The position numbers and the translations under genes were made by a program. Positions 35,499 through 42,832 of a stretch of 64,000 nucleotides of DNA are shown here, in pieces. Numbering within the stretch: position 1 is the first letter of the stretch; every line of letters begins with the position of its first letter. The stretch is from Lachnospiraceae bacterium (GTDB taxonomy: Bacteria; Bacillota; Clostridia; Lachnospirales; Lachnospiraceae), in assembly GCA_022510615.1 (NCBI GenBank), contig JAFLTC010000003.1, positions 62,001 through 126,000 of the forward strand, in the 5' to 3' direction. The notes beneath the pieces are model-generated. The model was given only the letters and a program-made list of their open reading frames with translations, was not told the origin of the DNA and did not search any database.

Positions 35499-36041
35499 TT
35501 ACAAAAACAAATCCAGCTTCCGCTGTTCTTTCTGACTAAGCTGGAACACATCCGCTATCTCAAAACGGTTTTCATCCAAATCCGTAATTAACAGACGACT
35601 TTCCGACAACCGTACCACCGCATTGCTTCCCATATTTATGGTAAAACGACATTCACCCCGGTCCGTCAGAACATGGAAATACGCATAGCCGTATTCATCC
35701 TTGATATCCACAATTTTTTTGATAACCGGTGTAAAGTAGTGAAGATTCAGCTGCTCTTCCAGCATTTTCCGGGTTTCCTTATTCACCTGCTTCATATCGG
35801 CAATTACACCGATTTCCTTTGACCGCTCCTCCACCGTACGGATGGAGATAAATTTATCCGGCTCCGTAAAAGGAAACAGACGGATGACCTGTACCCGGTC
35901 CCAGATCTTGCCATCCATCTCCAGACGGACGAATCCACCCTCGGTCCGGGAAAACACGGCATTATCCTTTGTGATATAGCAAAGTGCCGTCATTTCCTCC
36001 GTTTCCCTTTCCATCTGTTCCATCGTACTATTTTCTTCCAT
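35499..36041 (-). CDS. DUF1854 domain protein
   Basis: 180-residue soluble acidic protein whose middle and end (VIRLFPFTEPDKFISI, YFTPVIKKIVDIKDEYGYAYF, RLLITDLDENRFEI) match DUF1854. No enzymatic motif is visible. Its place between two zinc-ribbon exporter genes, with gaps of only 21 and 14 bases, argues that it is a dedicated cytosolic partner, for example delivering substrate or gating the exporter. The N-terminal domains of both exporters show a similar beta-rich layout, so a structural relation is possible. Confidence 0.85.
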   Translation of the reverse strand: MEENSTMEQMERETEEMTALCYITKDNAVFSRTEGGFVRLEMDGKIWDRVQVIRLFPFTEPDKFISIRTVEERSKEIGVIADMKQVNKETRKMLEEQLNLHYFTPVIKKIVDIKDEYGYAYFHVLTDRGECRFTINMGSNAVVRLSESRLLITDLDENRFEIADVFQLSQKEQRKLDLFL

Positions 36042-36055
36042 ACTTTCCTTCCTTT

Positions 36056-38392
36056 CTATGCCAGCGTATTCTTCAATGCCAACGACTTCGTCTGAAGCTC
36101 CATTAATTTAAAGTAGATTCCATGAAGCTCTTCCAATTCATGATGAGTTCCTTCCTCTACAATCTTTCCGTTATCAATCACCACAAGGCGGTCCGCATCC
36201 CGAAGCGTGGACAATCGGTGGGCAATGGACAGGGTCGTCCGTCCCTTGACAAGATAATTCAGGGATTTCTGAATCGCCTTTTCCGTTTCCGTATCCACAC
36301 TTGCCGTCGCCTCATCTAAAATCAATATTTTCGGATTGGCAAGCACCGCTCTGGCAATGGAAATACGCTGCTTTTCACCGCCGGATAAATCCTTTCCCGA
36401 TGCCCCGATAACCGTATCATAGCCATCCGGCATATTGGAAATAAATTCGTGGGCACTGGCAAGTATCGCCGCCTGGATAATATCCCCTCTGGTGGCATCC
36501 GGGTTGGCATAGGCAATATTTTCCGCCACTGTCCCCATAAAAATGTAGGTATCCTGGGAAACCATGGCCACATTTCTCCTCAAATCATGGAAGGCAAGAT
36601 TTTTTACATTTTCACCATCCAGTAAAATGGTTCCCTCATTGACATCGTACAACCGGGAAATCAGATTGACAAGGGTCGTCTTTCCGGCTCCCGAACGTCC
36701 GACAATGCCCAACATTTCCCCTTCCCGTACATGGAGGCTGATATCCTTTAACACCGGATTGTTTACATCATAGCCAAAGGTCACATGGTCTAAGGTGATT
36801 TCTCCCCTTGGGGATGGCATCGACACCGGATTTTGGATTTCCTGAATGTCCGGTATAGCATCCATAATTTCAAACATTCTCTGAGCAGAGTTAATACTGT
36901 CGGACCACATATGGAATACCCATGAGAAAAAGTTCATCGGTCCGTTTAACTGCCCCACATATCCCACAAAGGTAATCAGTACACCTAACTCCACACTGTG
37001 GCTGTTCAGCAGCAGAATAACCCCCAGTATCCATACCCAGATATTGGATACCTCCTGTACAAGGTTGTATAAAATAGTAAATCGATTGTTGTATTTGACA
37101 ATACGCACCTCGGCATCCCGAAGCCTGTCATTCGGCGGCTCAAACCGTACACTTTCCGGTTCCTGCTGTCCAAAGGCTTTCACTACTCTGGCGCCCGTCA
37201 GATTGTCATTGACACGACTGTTTACCGAACGCTCTGCCCGGTGACGCCTTCCAAACAGACTCCACAATTTCGGCTTCAGCTTCACACTCATAACGACTAA
37301 CAGCGGGAGCAGAATACATGCCACCAGTGCCATCTGCCAGTTCAAGCGGAACATAACCACAAAGGAAGAAAGTATCGTAAAGGCATGCACAAATATGTAC
37401 GGAAAGCCATCTAAGAAAAATCCGGTAACACGCTCAGCATCACTTAACACCCTGGTCATCAAACTTCCGGTCTGCTTGCTGGTAAAAAACTGAATAGATA
37501 GCTGTCCCATGGAGGAAAAAACATCCTGCTTCATATCCCGGATTGTAGCAGCTACTACCTGTGCCATCAGACTCCCCTGTAACATTGCCACACCCTGCTG
37601 CACGAGTTTTGACAAAAGCATCGCCATGACAAGCAAAAACAACGCCAGCATATAGTGCCCGGCAATGCCAAACTGTGCCAAAAAACCGTCGTCCTTTTCC
37701 AATACATAATCGTAGAGAACCGTACCACTTAAATATGGCCATGCGAGATTTATTCCTGCCGCTGCCAAATAGCAGATGAACAGTATAATAAATCGAATTC
37801 GGTATTTCCAGAAATATCCGAGGGCCCTCAGAAAGATGGAGCGCTTATTCATACACTTCGGACATATTTTCCGCTTCGGATCCGGATACATCGTTCCGCA
37901 AACCGGACAGTACTCTGCCTTTTCTTCCTGAATATCCGCAGATGCCTCTACATTTTCTGCCTCCTCCGGATATTTCTTTAGCTTTTTATAGCTTTTTAAA
38001 AACAGATTCATCTGCTCCAGATAGAGATTTGTCAACGCCGCAATACGGGTCGGCTCCTCTTTCCGGTATACCATGACAACATTGGTTGCTACCTGCCTGA
38101 TAATCTTCATATGGGCTGTTTCCTCTAAAGGAATGAGCTGACAGGTATAGGTAAGGGTGTCTTCCCTGTAGTCCATATCCTTTGTTTTCGTTCCCCGGAA
38201 GTACCGTACCCTGTTGCCGATGGGCTCACTGGTTACAACGCCGAGAATCTCCTTTGTCAGAAATAAATACCCGCTTATGTATTCGCTCTCAAAGGATAAA
38301 TCTGTCGGACAGACATCCAATATATCGTTTTTGCCAATTCCCTGTGGTTTTAATAGTTCTAATACCCGGGAAGGTAGCTGATTTTTTTTCAT
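36056..38392 (-). CDS. ABC exporter half-transporter with N-terminal zinc ribbon, first gene of attenuator-led operon
   Basis: 778 residues: N-terminal beta-rich domain (1-140), a zinc ribbon with C162-C165 and C177-C180 (CPVCG...CPKC), six membrane helices (about 190-480) and a canonical ATPase (GRSGAGKTT, DLSGGEKQR, ILILDEATAS, AHRLST). It probably pairs with the 33288-35477 product, both halves being catalytically complete. The ATG at 38392 has GGAGGAAAAA directly upstream; a TTG four codons earlier overlaps that site. Expression appears controlled by the leader and terminator at 38643-38840. Confidence 0.88.
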   Translation of the reverse strand: MKKNQLPSRVLELLKPQGIGKNDILDVCPTDLSFESEYISGYLFLTKEILGVVTSEPIGNRVRYFRGTKTKDMDYREDTLTYTCQLIPLEETAHMKIIRQVATNVVMVYRKEEPTRIAALTNLYLEQMNLFLKSYKKLKKYPEEAENVEASADIQEEKAEYCPVCGTMYPDPKRKICPKCMNKRSIFLRALGYFWKYRIRFIILFICYLAAAGINLAWPYLSGTVLYDYVLEKDDGFLAQFGIAGHYMLALFLLVMAMLLSKLVQQGVAMLQGSLMAQVVAATIRDMKQDVFSSMGQLSIQFFTSKQTGSLMTRVLSDAERVTGFFLDGFPYIFVHAFTILSSFVVMFRLNWQMALVACILLPLLVVMSVKLKPKLWSLFGRRHRAERSVNSRVNDNLTGARVVKAFGQQEPESVRFEPPNDRLRDAEVRIVKYNNRFTILYNLVQEVSNIWVWILGVILLLNSHSVELGVLITFVGYVGQLNGPMNFFSWVFHMWSDSINSAQRMFEIMDAIPDIQEIQNPVSMPSPRGEITLDHVTFGYDVNNPVLKDISLHVREGEMLGIVGRSGAGKTTLVNLISRLYDVNEGTILLDGENVKNLAFHDLRRNVAMVSQDTYIFMGTVAENIAYANPDATRGDIIQAAILASAHEFISNMPDGYDTVIGASGKDLSGGEKQRISIARAVLANPKILILDEATASVDTETEKAIQKSLNYLVKGRTTLSIAHRLSTLRDADRLVVIDNGKIVEEGTHHELEELHGIYFKLMELQTKSLALKNTLA

Positions 38393-38446
38393 TTTTTCCT
38401 CCAATCTTCACAACGCTTACGCATTCTTCGCGCTAAGCCGCTCGCG

Positions 38447-38551
38447 CATTCTTCGCGCTTCGCGCTCATCATGTGGGGCTTCGCCCTCCTTGTTATTCAG
38501 CCGAGCCGCCACATTCTTCGCGCTTCGCGCTCATCATGTGGGGCTTCGCCC
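38447..38551. repeat. 40-bp direct repeats made of GAA-triloop mini-hairpins
   Basis: A 40-base sequence at 38447-38486 recurs identically at 38512-38551 (period 65); a partial copy of its start lies at about 38422. Read on the minus strand each copy holds two tiny hairpins, GGGGCGAAGCCCC and GCGCGAAGCGC, with GAA triloops. The block is far more GC-rich than its surroundings and lies in the probable 5' leader of the ABC operon. Confidence 0.85.
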
Positions 38552-38640
38552 CATGCCGAAAAACGAGAGCACATTTTCACTTGTGCGAGCACAAGAAAAT
38601 GTGCTCTCGTTTTTCGGCGCGCGGCTCGGCTGAATAACAA
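38490..38640. repeat. 151-bp nested inverted-repeat element, MITE-like
   Basis: Perfect 20-base terminal arms (38490-38509 and 38621-38640, beginning TTGTTATTCAGCC on the left). Inside, perfect 24-base arms (38555-38578 and 38595-38618), and inside those CTTGTGC (38580-38586) facing GCACAAG (38589-38595). The left half also contains the second copy of the 40-base direct repeat. No target-site duplication or transposase is visible. Confidence 0.85.
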
Positions 38641-38642
38641 AA

Positions 38643-38668
38643 GGGTGCTTCTGGTTTCAGAAGCACCC
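38643..38668 (-). terminator. Intrinsic terminator of the leader (attenuator stem)
   Basis: Perfect 11-bp stem (GGGTGCTTCTG at 38643-38653 with CAGAAGCACCC at 38658-38668), four-base loop, followed on the minus strand by TTTTGTTATT. It lies 28 bases beyond the stop of the leader ORF and 250 bases before the first ABC gene. Confidence 0.9.
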
Positions 38669-38696
38669 TGAATTCACAATATGAGAAAAGACTGCC

Positions 38697-38777
38697 TTAT
38701 GAGAATAAGGTCGTATCGTGAACAATATGGTAACTTCTGAATTTTGTGTTATGAGTATTTAATGTTTTCATTGTCAT
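38697..38777 (-). CDS. 26-residue leader peptide
   Basis: Short ORF beginning ATG ACA ATG, residues MTMKTLNTHNTK at the start and HIVHDTTLFS at the end. Its Shine-Dalgarno AAAGGCGGTGA (one mismatch to consensus) is five bases upstream, within 30 bases of a consensus promoter. Middle codons (Phe-Arg-Ser, 13-15) are the ones that can pair with the terminator. It is not rich in any one amino acid, so classic amino-acid attenuation is unlikely; drug- or peptide-dependent ribosome stalling is more plausible. It could also be a stand-alone short secreted or toxic peptide, but it lacks a hydrophobic core. Confidence 0.6.
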   Translation of the reverse strand: MTMKTLNTHNTKFRSYHIVHDTTLFS

Positions 38778-38811
38778 ATTGTTCACCGCCTTTCTGTTTT
38801 AATCTTTTGCC

Positions 38812-38840
38812 ATTATAACCTAACTATTATTTCTTGTCAA
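38812..38840 (-). promoter_or_regulatory. Consensus sigma-A promoter of the leader / ABC operon
   Basis: On the minus strand: TTGACA (38835-38840), exactly 17 bases, TATAAT (38812-38817). Both boxes are perfect, making it the strongest promoter seen in the window. Confidence 0.92.
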
Positions 38841-38907
38841 CTACCTTATTTGCCTAATTTTTAATTCAAAAAATCAGATATGTGCTTAGCATAACGACAC
38901 CATTATA

Positions 38908-39738
38908 TTAAGGCCAGATTGACCTTACTACCTTTTCCACGGATTTATTCAGCTTCGTATACTGTTTCTTCGCCGCTTTTGTTACACCTTCATACTGTAC
39001 GTCTGTGGGATAGAGAACAACATAATAATAACCGTTCCATTTACCCACCAGTTCATAGGCCGGTATCTCCTGATAGGAATCATCCTTATACCTTGCAATA
39101 GAAAAAAGCCAGCCTAATTTTTTCTGTTTATAACATTTTTTAGCGTAAAATGCCACATAAGAACCATGCTTCTTTTTCTTGCTCTGTTTTACAATATAGT
39201 TACCTTTCCAATTATCCGGTAATTTTAGGGAAAAATCAGATACACGAAATACTCCTTTTCCTTTCCGTGCATTTTTTACCGGTTGAAGAGAGGCTGCTGC
39301 CGTCAGTGAACCATGATTCAACTTATCATACTGCTTTTTCGCTGCCTTCGTTACGCCTTCTGTCTGCACATCTGTAGGGAAAAGGGCAACATAGTATAAG
39401 CCATTCCATTTACCCACCAGCTCATAGGACGGCATATCGGTATAAGAGTCATCCTTGTACCGCATAATCGTAAACAGCCATCCCTCTTTCTTCTGCTTAT
39501 AACACTTTTTAGAGTAAAACGCCACATAGGAACCATGCTTTTTTCCCTTACTGCATTTCATTTTATAGTTCCCCTTCCAGTCACGGGGCAGTTTTAAGGT
39601 AAAATCAGAAGATGCCTTTACTGTAATTGTTTTATTCGCAGTTGCTGCTGATACTGTTTTTTTTGTCTGAACGCTGCTATACCCTGCCACAAGGGACAGG
39701 GTAATAACAACCGCCAAAAAAGAGCGGATTATTCGCAT
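38908..39738 (-). CDS. Secreted protein with two tandem copies of an uncharacterised ~90-residue domain
   Basis: 276 residues. A signal-peptide-like start (residues 1-20) precedes two repeats of about 95 residues (roughly 50-145 and 165-262). Both contain WKGNY, KKHGSYVAFY(S/A)KKCYKQKK, RYKDDSY, YELVGKWNG and GVTKAAKKQY. The repeats are highly alike, so the duplication is probably recent, and very lysine- and tyrosine-rich, suggesting binding to an acidic polymer. I do not recognise the domain. It follows the ECF-sigma operon genes and has AGGAGG before the ATG; it may be the last gene of that operon. Confidence 0.75.
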   Translation of the reverse strand: MRIIRSFLAVVITLSLVAGYSSVQTKKTVSAATANKTITVKASSDFTLKLPRDWKGNYKMKCSKGKKHGSYVAFYSKKCYKQKKEGWLFTIMRYKDDSYTDMPSYELVGKWNGLYYVALFPTDVQTEGVTKAAKKQYDKLNHGSLTAAASLQPVKNARKGKGVFRVSDFSLKLPDNWKGNYIVKQSKKKKHGSYVAFYAKKCYKQKKLGWLFSIARYKDDSYQEIPAYELVGKWNGYYYVVLYPTDVQYEGVTKAAKKQYTKLNKSVEKVVRSIWP

Positions 39739-39775
39739 ATAAACCTCCTAATATGAGTATAGTATTTAGACTCCG

Positions 39776-40531
39776 TTATTTTATGGTTTCCGTTACTGTA
39801 TATTTTACTTTTTTAGTCTTATATGTCACTAAAAATTTAGCGCTGTAAGTAAAGTTTCCATGTTTTAACGCCTTTGCATAAAAGCTGTCAAATTCTTTTC
39901 CGTTTTTGCATTTAATAGGAGCCGGACTCGTACTGTATGGCTTCTTTGGATCGTATCCCCAGCACTGATAAAAATCAAGTCTTGTCTTTGTCTGTCCCGG
40001 ATTTACATTGTCACCGCCGTTGATGTAAGCCCATGTTTTAAAACGCATTTTATCTTCACTGGATGTCACAACCTTTATCTCCTTTTCATAATAGCGATAG
40101 TAAACAGCTGCATCATCGATTGGTGAATCGGAAGCAAGGGTATAGGTGATCTTTACTTTTTTACCAACTTTTACCTTTGTTCCGTTTATTGTGGCATAAT
40201 TTTTCGGTAAAGTTTTGACAGTAAGTTTGCAGGAATAAGTCTTTCCCCCAGAACTGGCTTTAATCACACATTTTCCTTTTTTCTTTCCGGTTACCAGGCC
40301 TTTTTTATCTACTGTGGCCACGCTCTTTTTACCGGATTTCCATGTTACCTTCTTGCTTGTTCCTTTCAGAGTCAGCTGCAATGTTTCTCCTGTACAAATC
40401 GTTGCTTTTGATTTGGAGATTTTCGTTTTTGCCTCCGCTAAAGTTCCCGGCTGTCCCGCCAGAACCACTCCTGCCAGCAATACTGCCGCCAGAAAACCTG
40501 CCATTCCTCTTTTCATCATCATTTTCATCAT
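39776..40531 (-). CDS. Secreted protein with Ig-like (Big_2) domain
   Basis: About 251 residues: signal peptide (hydrophobic stretch ending near AEAKT), a Big_2-type domain (KVTWKSGKKSVATVDKKGLVTGKKKG), then a beta-rich region (about 105-250) with a second cysteine-containing segment of unknown fold. ATG codons cluster at the start; the one at 40531 has AAAGG nine bases upstream, while that at 40540 touches it. Fifteen bases upstream ends the DUF6273 gene, so both belong to the ECF operon. Role: cell surface, otherwise unknown. Confidence 0.75.
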   Translation of the reverse strand: MMKMMMKRGMAGFLAAVLLAGVVLAGQPGTLAEAKTKISKSKATICTGETLQLTLKGTSKKVTWKSGKKSVATVDKKGLVTGKKKGKCVIKASSGGKTYSCKLTVKTLPKNYATINGTKVKVGKKVKITYTLASDSPIDDAAVYYRYYEKEIKVVTSSEDKMRFKTWAYINGGDNVNPGQTKTRLDFYQCWGYDPKKPYSTSPAPIKCKNGKEFDSFYAKALKHGNFTYSAKFLVTYKTKKVKYTVTETIK

Positions 40532-40545
40532 TTTTTTCATCCTTT

Positions 40546-42792
40546 CTATTTTTTGATTTTAATATTTTTTTTATTTCCCCAGCTGCCGTATACCGTCTTT
40601 CCGCTTTTTTTCGTATAGGCGCGCACACGGAAATAATATTTCTTTCTTTTTTTCAGCTTCTTCACTGTTACTTTTGTTCCCTTAAAGGACTTTTGCTTCT
40701 GTCCCTTCATGGAAGATTTTGTTGCATATGCCACCTGGTAGCCGGTAGCACCGGAAACCTTCTTTTTCAGTGTGACAATTACCTTTTTACCCTTTTTATT
40801 TTTCAATTTTTTAATCACAGGCTTGCCCGGTTTTTTTACCGTTGGCTTCGCTGTTGCCTGTGGCTTCTTGGTTGGCGTCGGTGTTACCACAGGCGGTTTC
40901 TTAGTCGGCTGCCCCGCCGTTGATGTGGTGGCTGCCACCACTACCCCCTTTGGGGTCACCTGACCGGCATAACTCCACATACTCGTATTTGATAAATTAA
41001 CATGCATCACCGGACGCACACCAAGTTTCGTCGTTGATTTGTTGGTAAGTACAGATAGATCGGTTGGAATTGACCCATCTCCCCAATGACCCACCATTGC
41101 CGGACACCCCTCTTTAGACCCCGATGAACGCAGCCAGTATGTATCCACATAACTGTATGGATTGAGCAGATGCTGTTCTGCCACTGCATAATCTGTTGCT
41201 GTAATCCTTCTTGTATCTCCTTCATTCTCATCGCTGCTAAATCCATAGGCCGGCTCTAATGCTTCCTCAATAGAAAGAAGATATACTTTGTCCGTCGTAT
41301 CATTCCCACCAGGCTCGCCAGACCACTTATTGTCTGCTGTTTTTACTTGGGAGTCCCGAATCATCTCTTGTTCTTCCTCGGTAAATGCCGTAACCAGAAA
41401 ATCTTCGCCAAGCCACTTCCTGATATCACTCTCTGCCCACGTGATTTGCACTTCAGAATCGTCATGGTAAGACTGTATATCCAGAACCTGATCTGCCATC
41501 AGAAATGCATCCGTGCCATCCTCATTGATGGAAAGAACACGCCACTTGATTGGTTCATAGCCAAAATACCCCTCTTCATGACGGACAAGATATGGATTCC
41601 CGTCTTTATCATCCTGCATGCTATCATGATTTCCGGCCGGTGACAGGACAGACGGTGTAAATTTTGTATTATAATATTTTCCAAAATAAATGCAGTCCCA
41701 TGTATTCTTTGTCAAATCTCCCGCATTGACCACCGGATTCTTCGGATAAACCTGTCCCGGTGCCATGGTAACACCCGGCTGAGCCGTCGGTGTCGGAGTA
41801 GGCACCGCCGGCGTAGCATCCGGCGCAATCTCTGTCTTATCCTGCTTAACCTGTCCGGCGTAACTCCAGCTATTTGTCTTAGTTAAATCCAGATGAAGTA
41901 CCGGACGAATGCCGTGACCCTTATCATGGACCTGGGTCCCAAAAAGCCCTGTTACAGAAATGGCTCCTTCGCTTATATTGTCGGTACTGAGTACATATCC
42001 CTTAATGGCTCCGAGGGTTCTCAGCAGATAAGCCTCCGATATTATACCATTTTCACACGATTTTGCAAAGTCAGTACCATCTGCCGCTCTTGTCTCTGTT
42101 GCAGAAAACTTATTTTCAGAAGGGTTATAGTTGTGCACAAAACCATATGACCTTTCTGTTATTTCATCAAGCGAAAGCAGATAAATGTTATCTCGTGTCG
42201 AAGCCCCATTCTCGGCTGATACATCTAAATCACCCTCATAATAAGGATTTCTTATGTTATCAATCTCTGTTTCCACAATGGCTTCCTGCTCACCCTGAGT
42301 AAATGCCGTATCCGAAAATGTCCCATTCAGCCATGTACGAAGAGAACAAGTCTCCCATGTAACCTCCTCACTGTATGTCGTATGATACGGTCTGGCATCC
42401 AGACACTTATCCGCCATCAAAAAGGCATCTGTGCCATCCTCATTGACTGACAGCACGCGCCACTTGATCGGCTCATACTTATAACAGCTGCCATCCTCAC
42501 GGCGGAAATATCTCGTACCGTCTGTATCTGTACATTCGACATCCCCCTCATCCTGTTCCGCCTGATTTTCCGACTGCGGTACATACTCGCTCTGCCAGTA
42601 ATTCCCGAAATAAATGCAGTCCCATGTAATTTTACCATCCTCTGCCGCAATTACGGGATTCTGTAAATTGTAACCGTTTCCCACGGTTTCTTCTGCCTGC
42701 ACGGCAGCATCTGCCTGAAAAACAGAAATAAGGCACATAACCAGTACCATGCACCTCGCAATCATCTGTTTTCTCATCTTTTTCATTCTCAT
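40546..42792 (-). CDS. Secreted protein with two DUF6273 domains and C-terminal fibronectin-type domain
   Basis: About 748 residues: signal peptide, two DUF6273 units (about 45-305 and 345-600; shared stretches WDCIYFG, EPIKWRVLS, NEDGTDAFLMAD and the WLN/WLG segment), a Thr/Pro/Lys linker (PTPTKKPQATAKPT) and a fibronectin-III-like domain near the end (GATGYQVAYAT...YYFRVRAYTKKSG). DUF6273 is frequent in extracellular proteins of Clostridia; its activity is unknown. ATG at 42798 sits against GGAG, so the ATG at 42792 is preferred. Downstream of the anti-sigma gene, it is a likely member of that regulon. Confidence 0.82.
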   Translation of the reverse strand: MRMKKMRKQMIARCMVLVMCLISVFQADAAVQAEETVGNGYNLQNPVIAAEDGKITWDCIYFGNYWQSEYVPQSENQAEQDEGDVECTDTDGTRYFRREDGSCYKYEPIKWRVLSVNEDGTDAFLMADKCLDARPYHTTYSEEVTWETCSLRTWLNGTFSDTAFTQGEQEAIVETEIDNIRNPYYEGDLDVSAENGASTRDNIYLLSLDEITERSYGFVHNYNPSENKFSATETRAADGTDFAKSCENGIISEAYLLRTLGAIKGYVLSTDNISEGAISVTGLFGTQVHDKGHGIRPVLHLDLTKTNSWSYAGQVKQDKTEIAPDATPAVPTPTPTAQPGVTMAPGQVYPKNPVVNAGDLTKNTWDCIYFGKYYNTKFTPSVLSPAGNHDSMQDDKDGNPYLVRHEEGYFGYEPIKWRVLSINEDGTDAFLMADQVLDIQSYHDDSEVQITWAESDIRKWLGEDFLVTAFTEEEQEMIRDSQVKTADNKWSGEPGGNDTTDKVYLLSIEEALEPAYGFSSDENEGDTRRITATDYAVAEQHLLNPYSYVDTYWLRSSGSKEGCPAMVGHWGDGSIPTDLSVLTNKSTTKLGVRPVMHVNLSNTSMWSYAGQVTPKGVVVAATTSTAGQPTKKPPVVTPTPTKKPQATAKPTVKKPGKPVIKKLKNKKGKKVIVTLKKKVSGATGYQVAYATKSSMKGQKQKSFKGTKVTVKKLKKRKKYYFRVRAYTKKSGKTVYGSWGNKKNIKIKK

Positions 42793-42832
42793 TTTCATAC
42801 TCCTTTTTTTATTTATCTACACAAGTGCTTTG

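Larger units (their letters stand above)
38643..38786 (-). promoter_or_regulatory. Probable transcription attenuator with mutually exclusive stems
   Basis: In the minus-strand transcript, four pairings compete. (1) The leader start region (38775-38786) pairs perfectly over 12 bases with 38718-38729, late in the leader ORF. (2) The same start region (ACAATATGA) can instead pair with 38676-38684 over nine bases. (3) Bases 38734-38741 (UUCAGAAG in the RNA) can pair with 38656-38663, which includes the first arm of the terminator, giving an antiterminator. (4) A 6-bp hairpin (38695-38710) holds the leader stop codon. Ribosome position on the leader would choose between them. The mechanism is inferred from complementarity only. 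Confidence 0.65.

Noticed and set aside
33288-38392. Cyanophycin metabolism cluster
   Set aside because: The DUF1854-exporter trio is associated with cyanophycin genes elsewhere, but no cyanophycin synthetase or cyanophycinase is in the window.
38447-38640. CRISPR array
   Set aside because: Only two copies of a 40-base repeat with unequal, palindromic intervening sequence, no cas genes.
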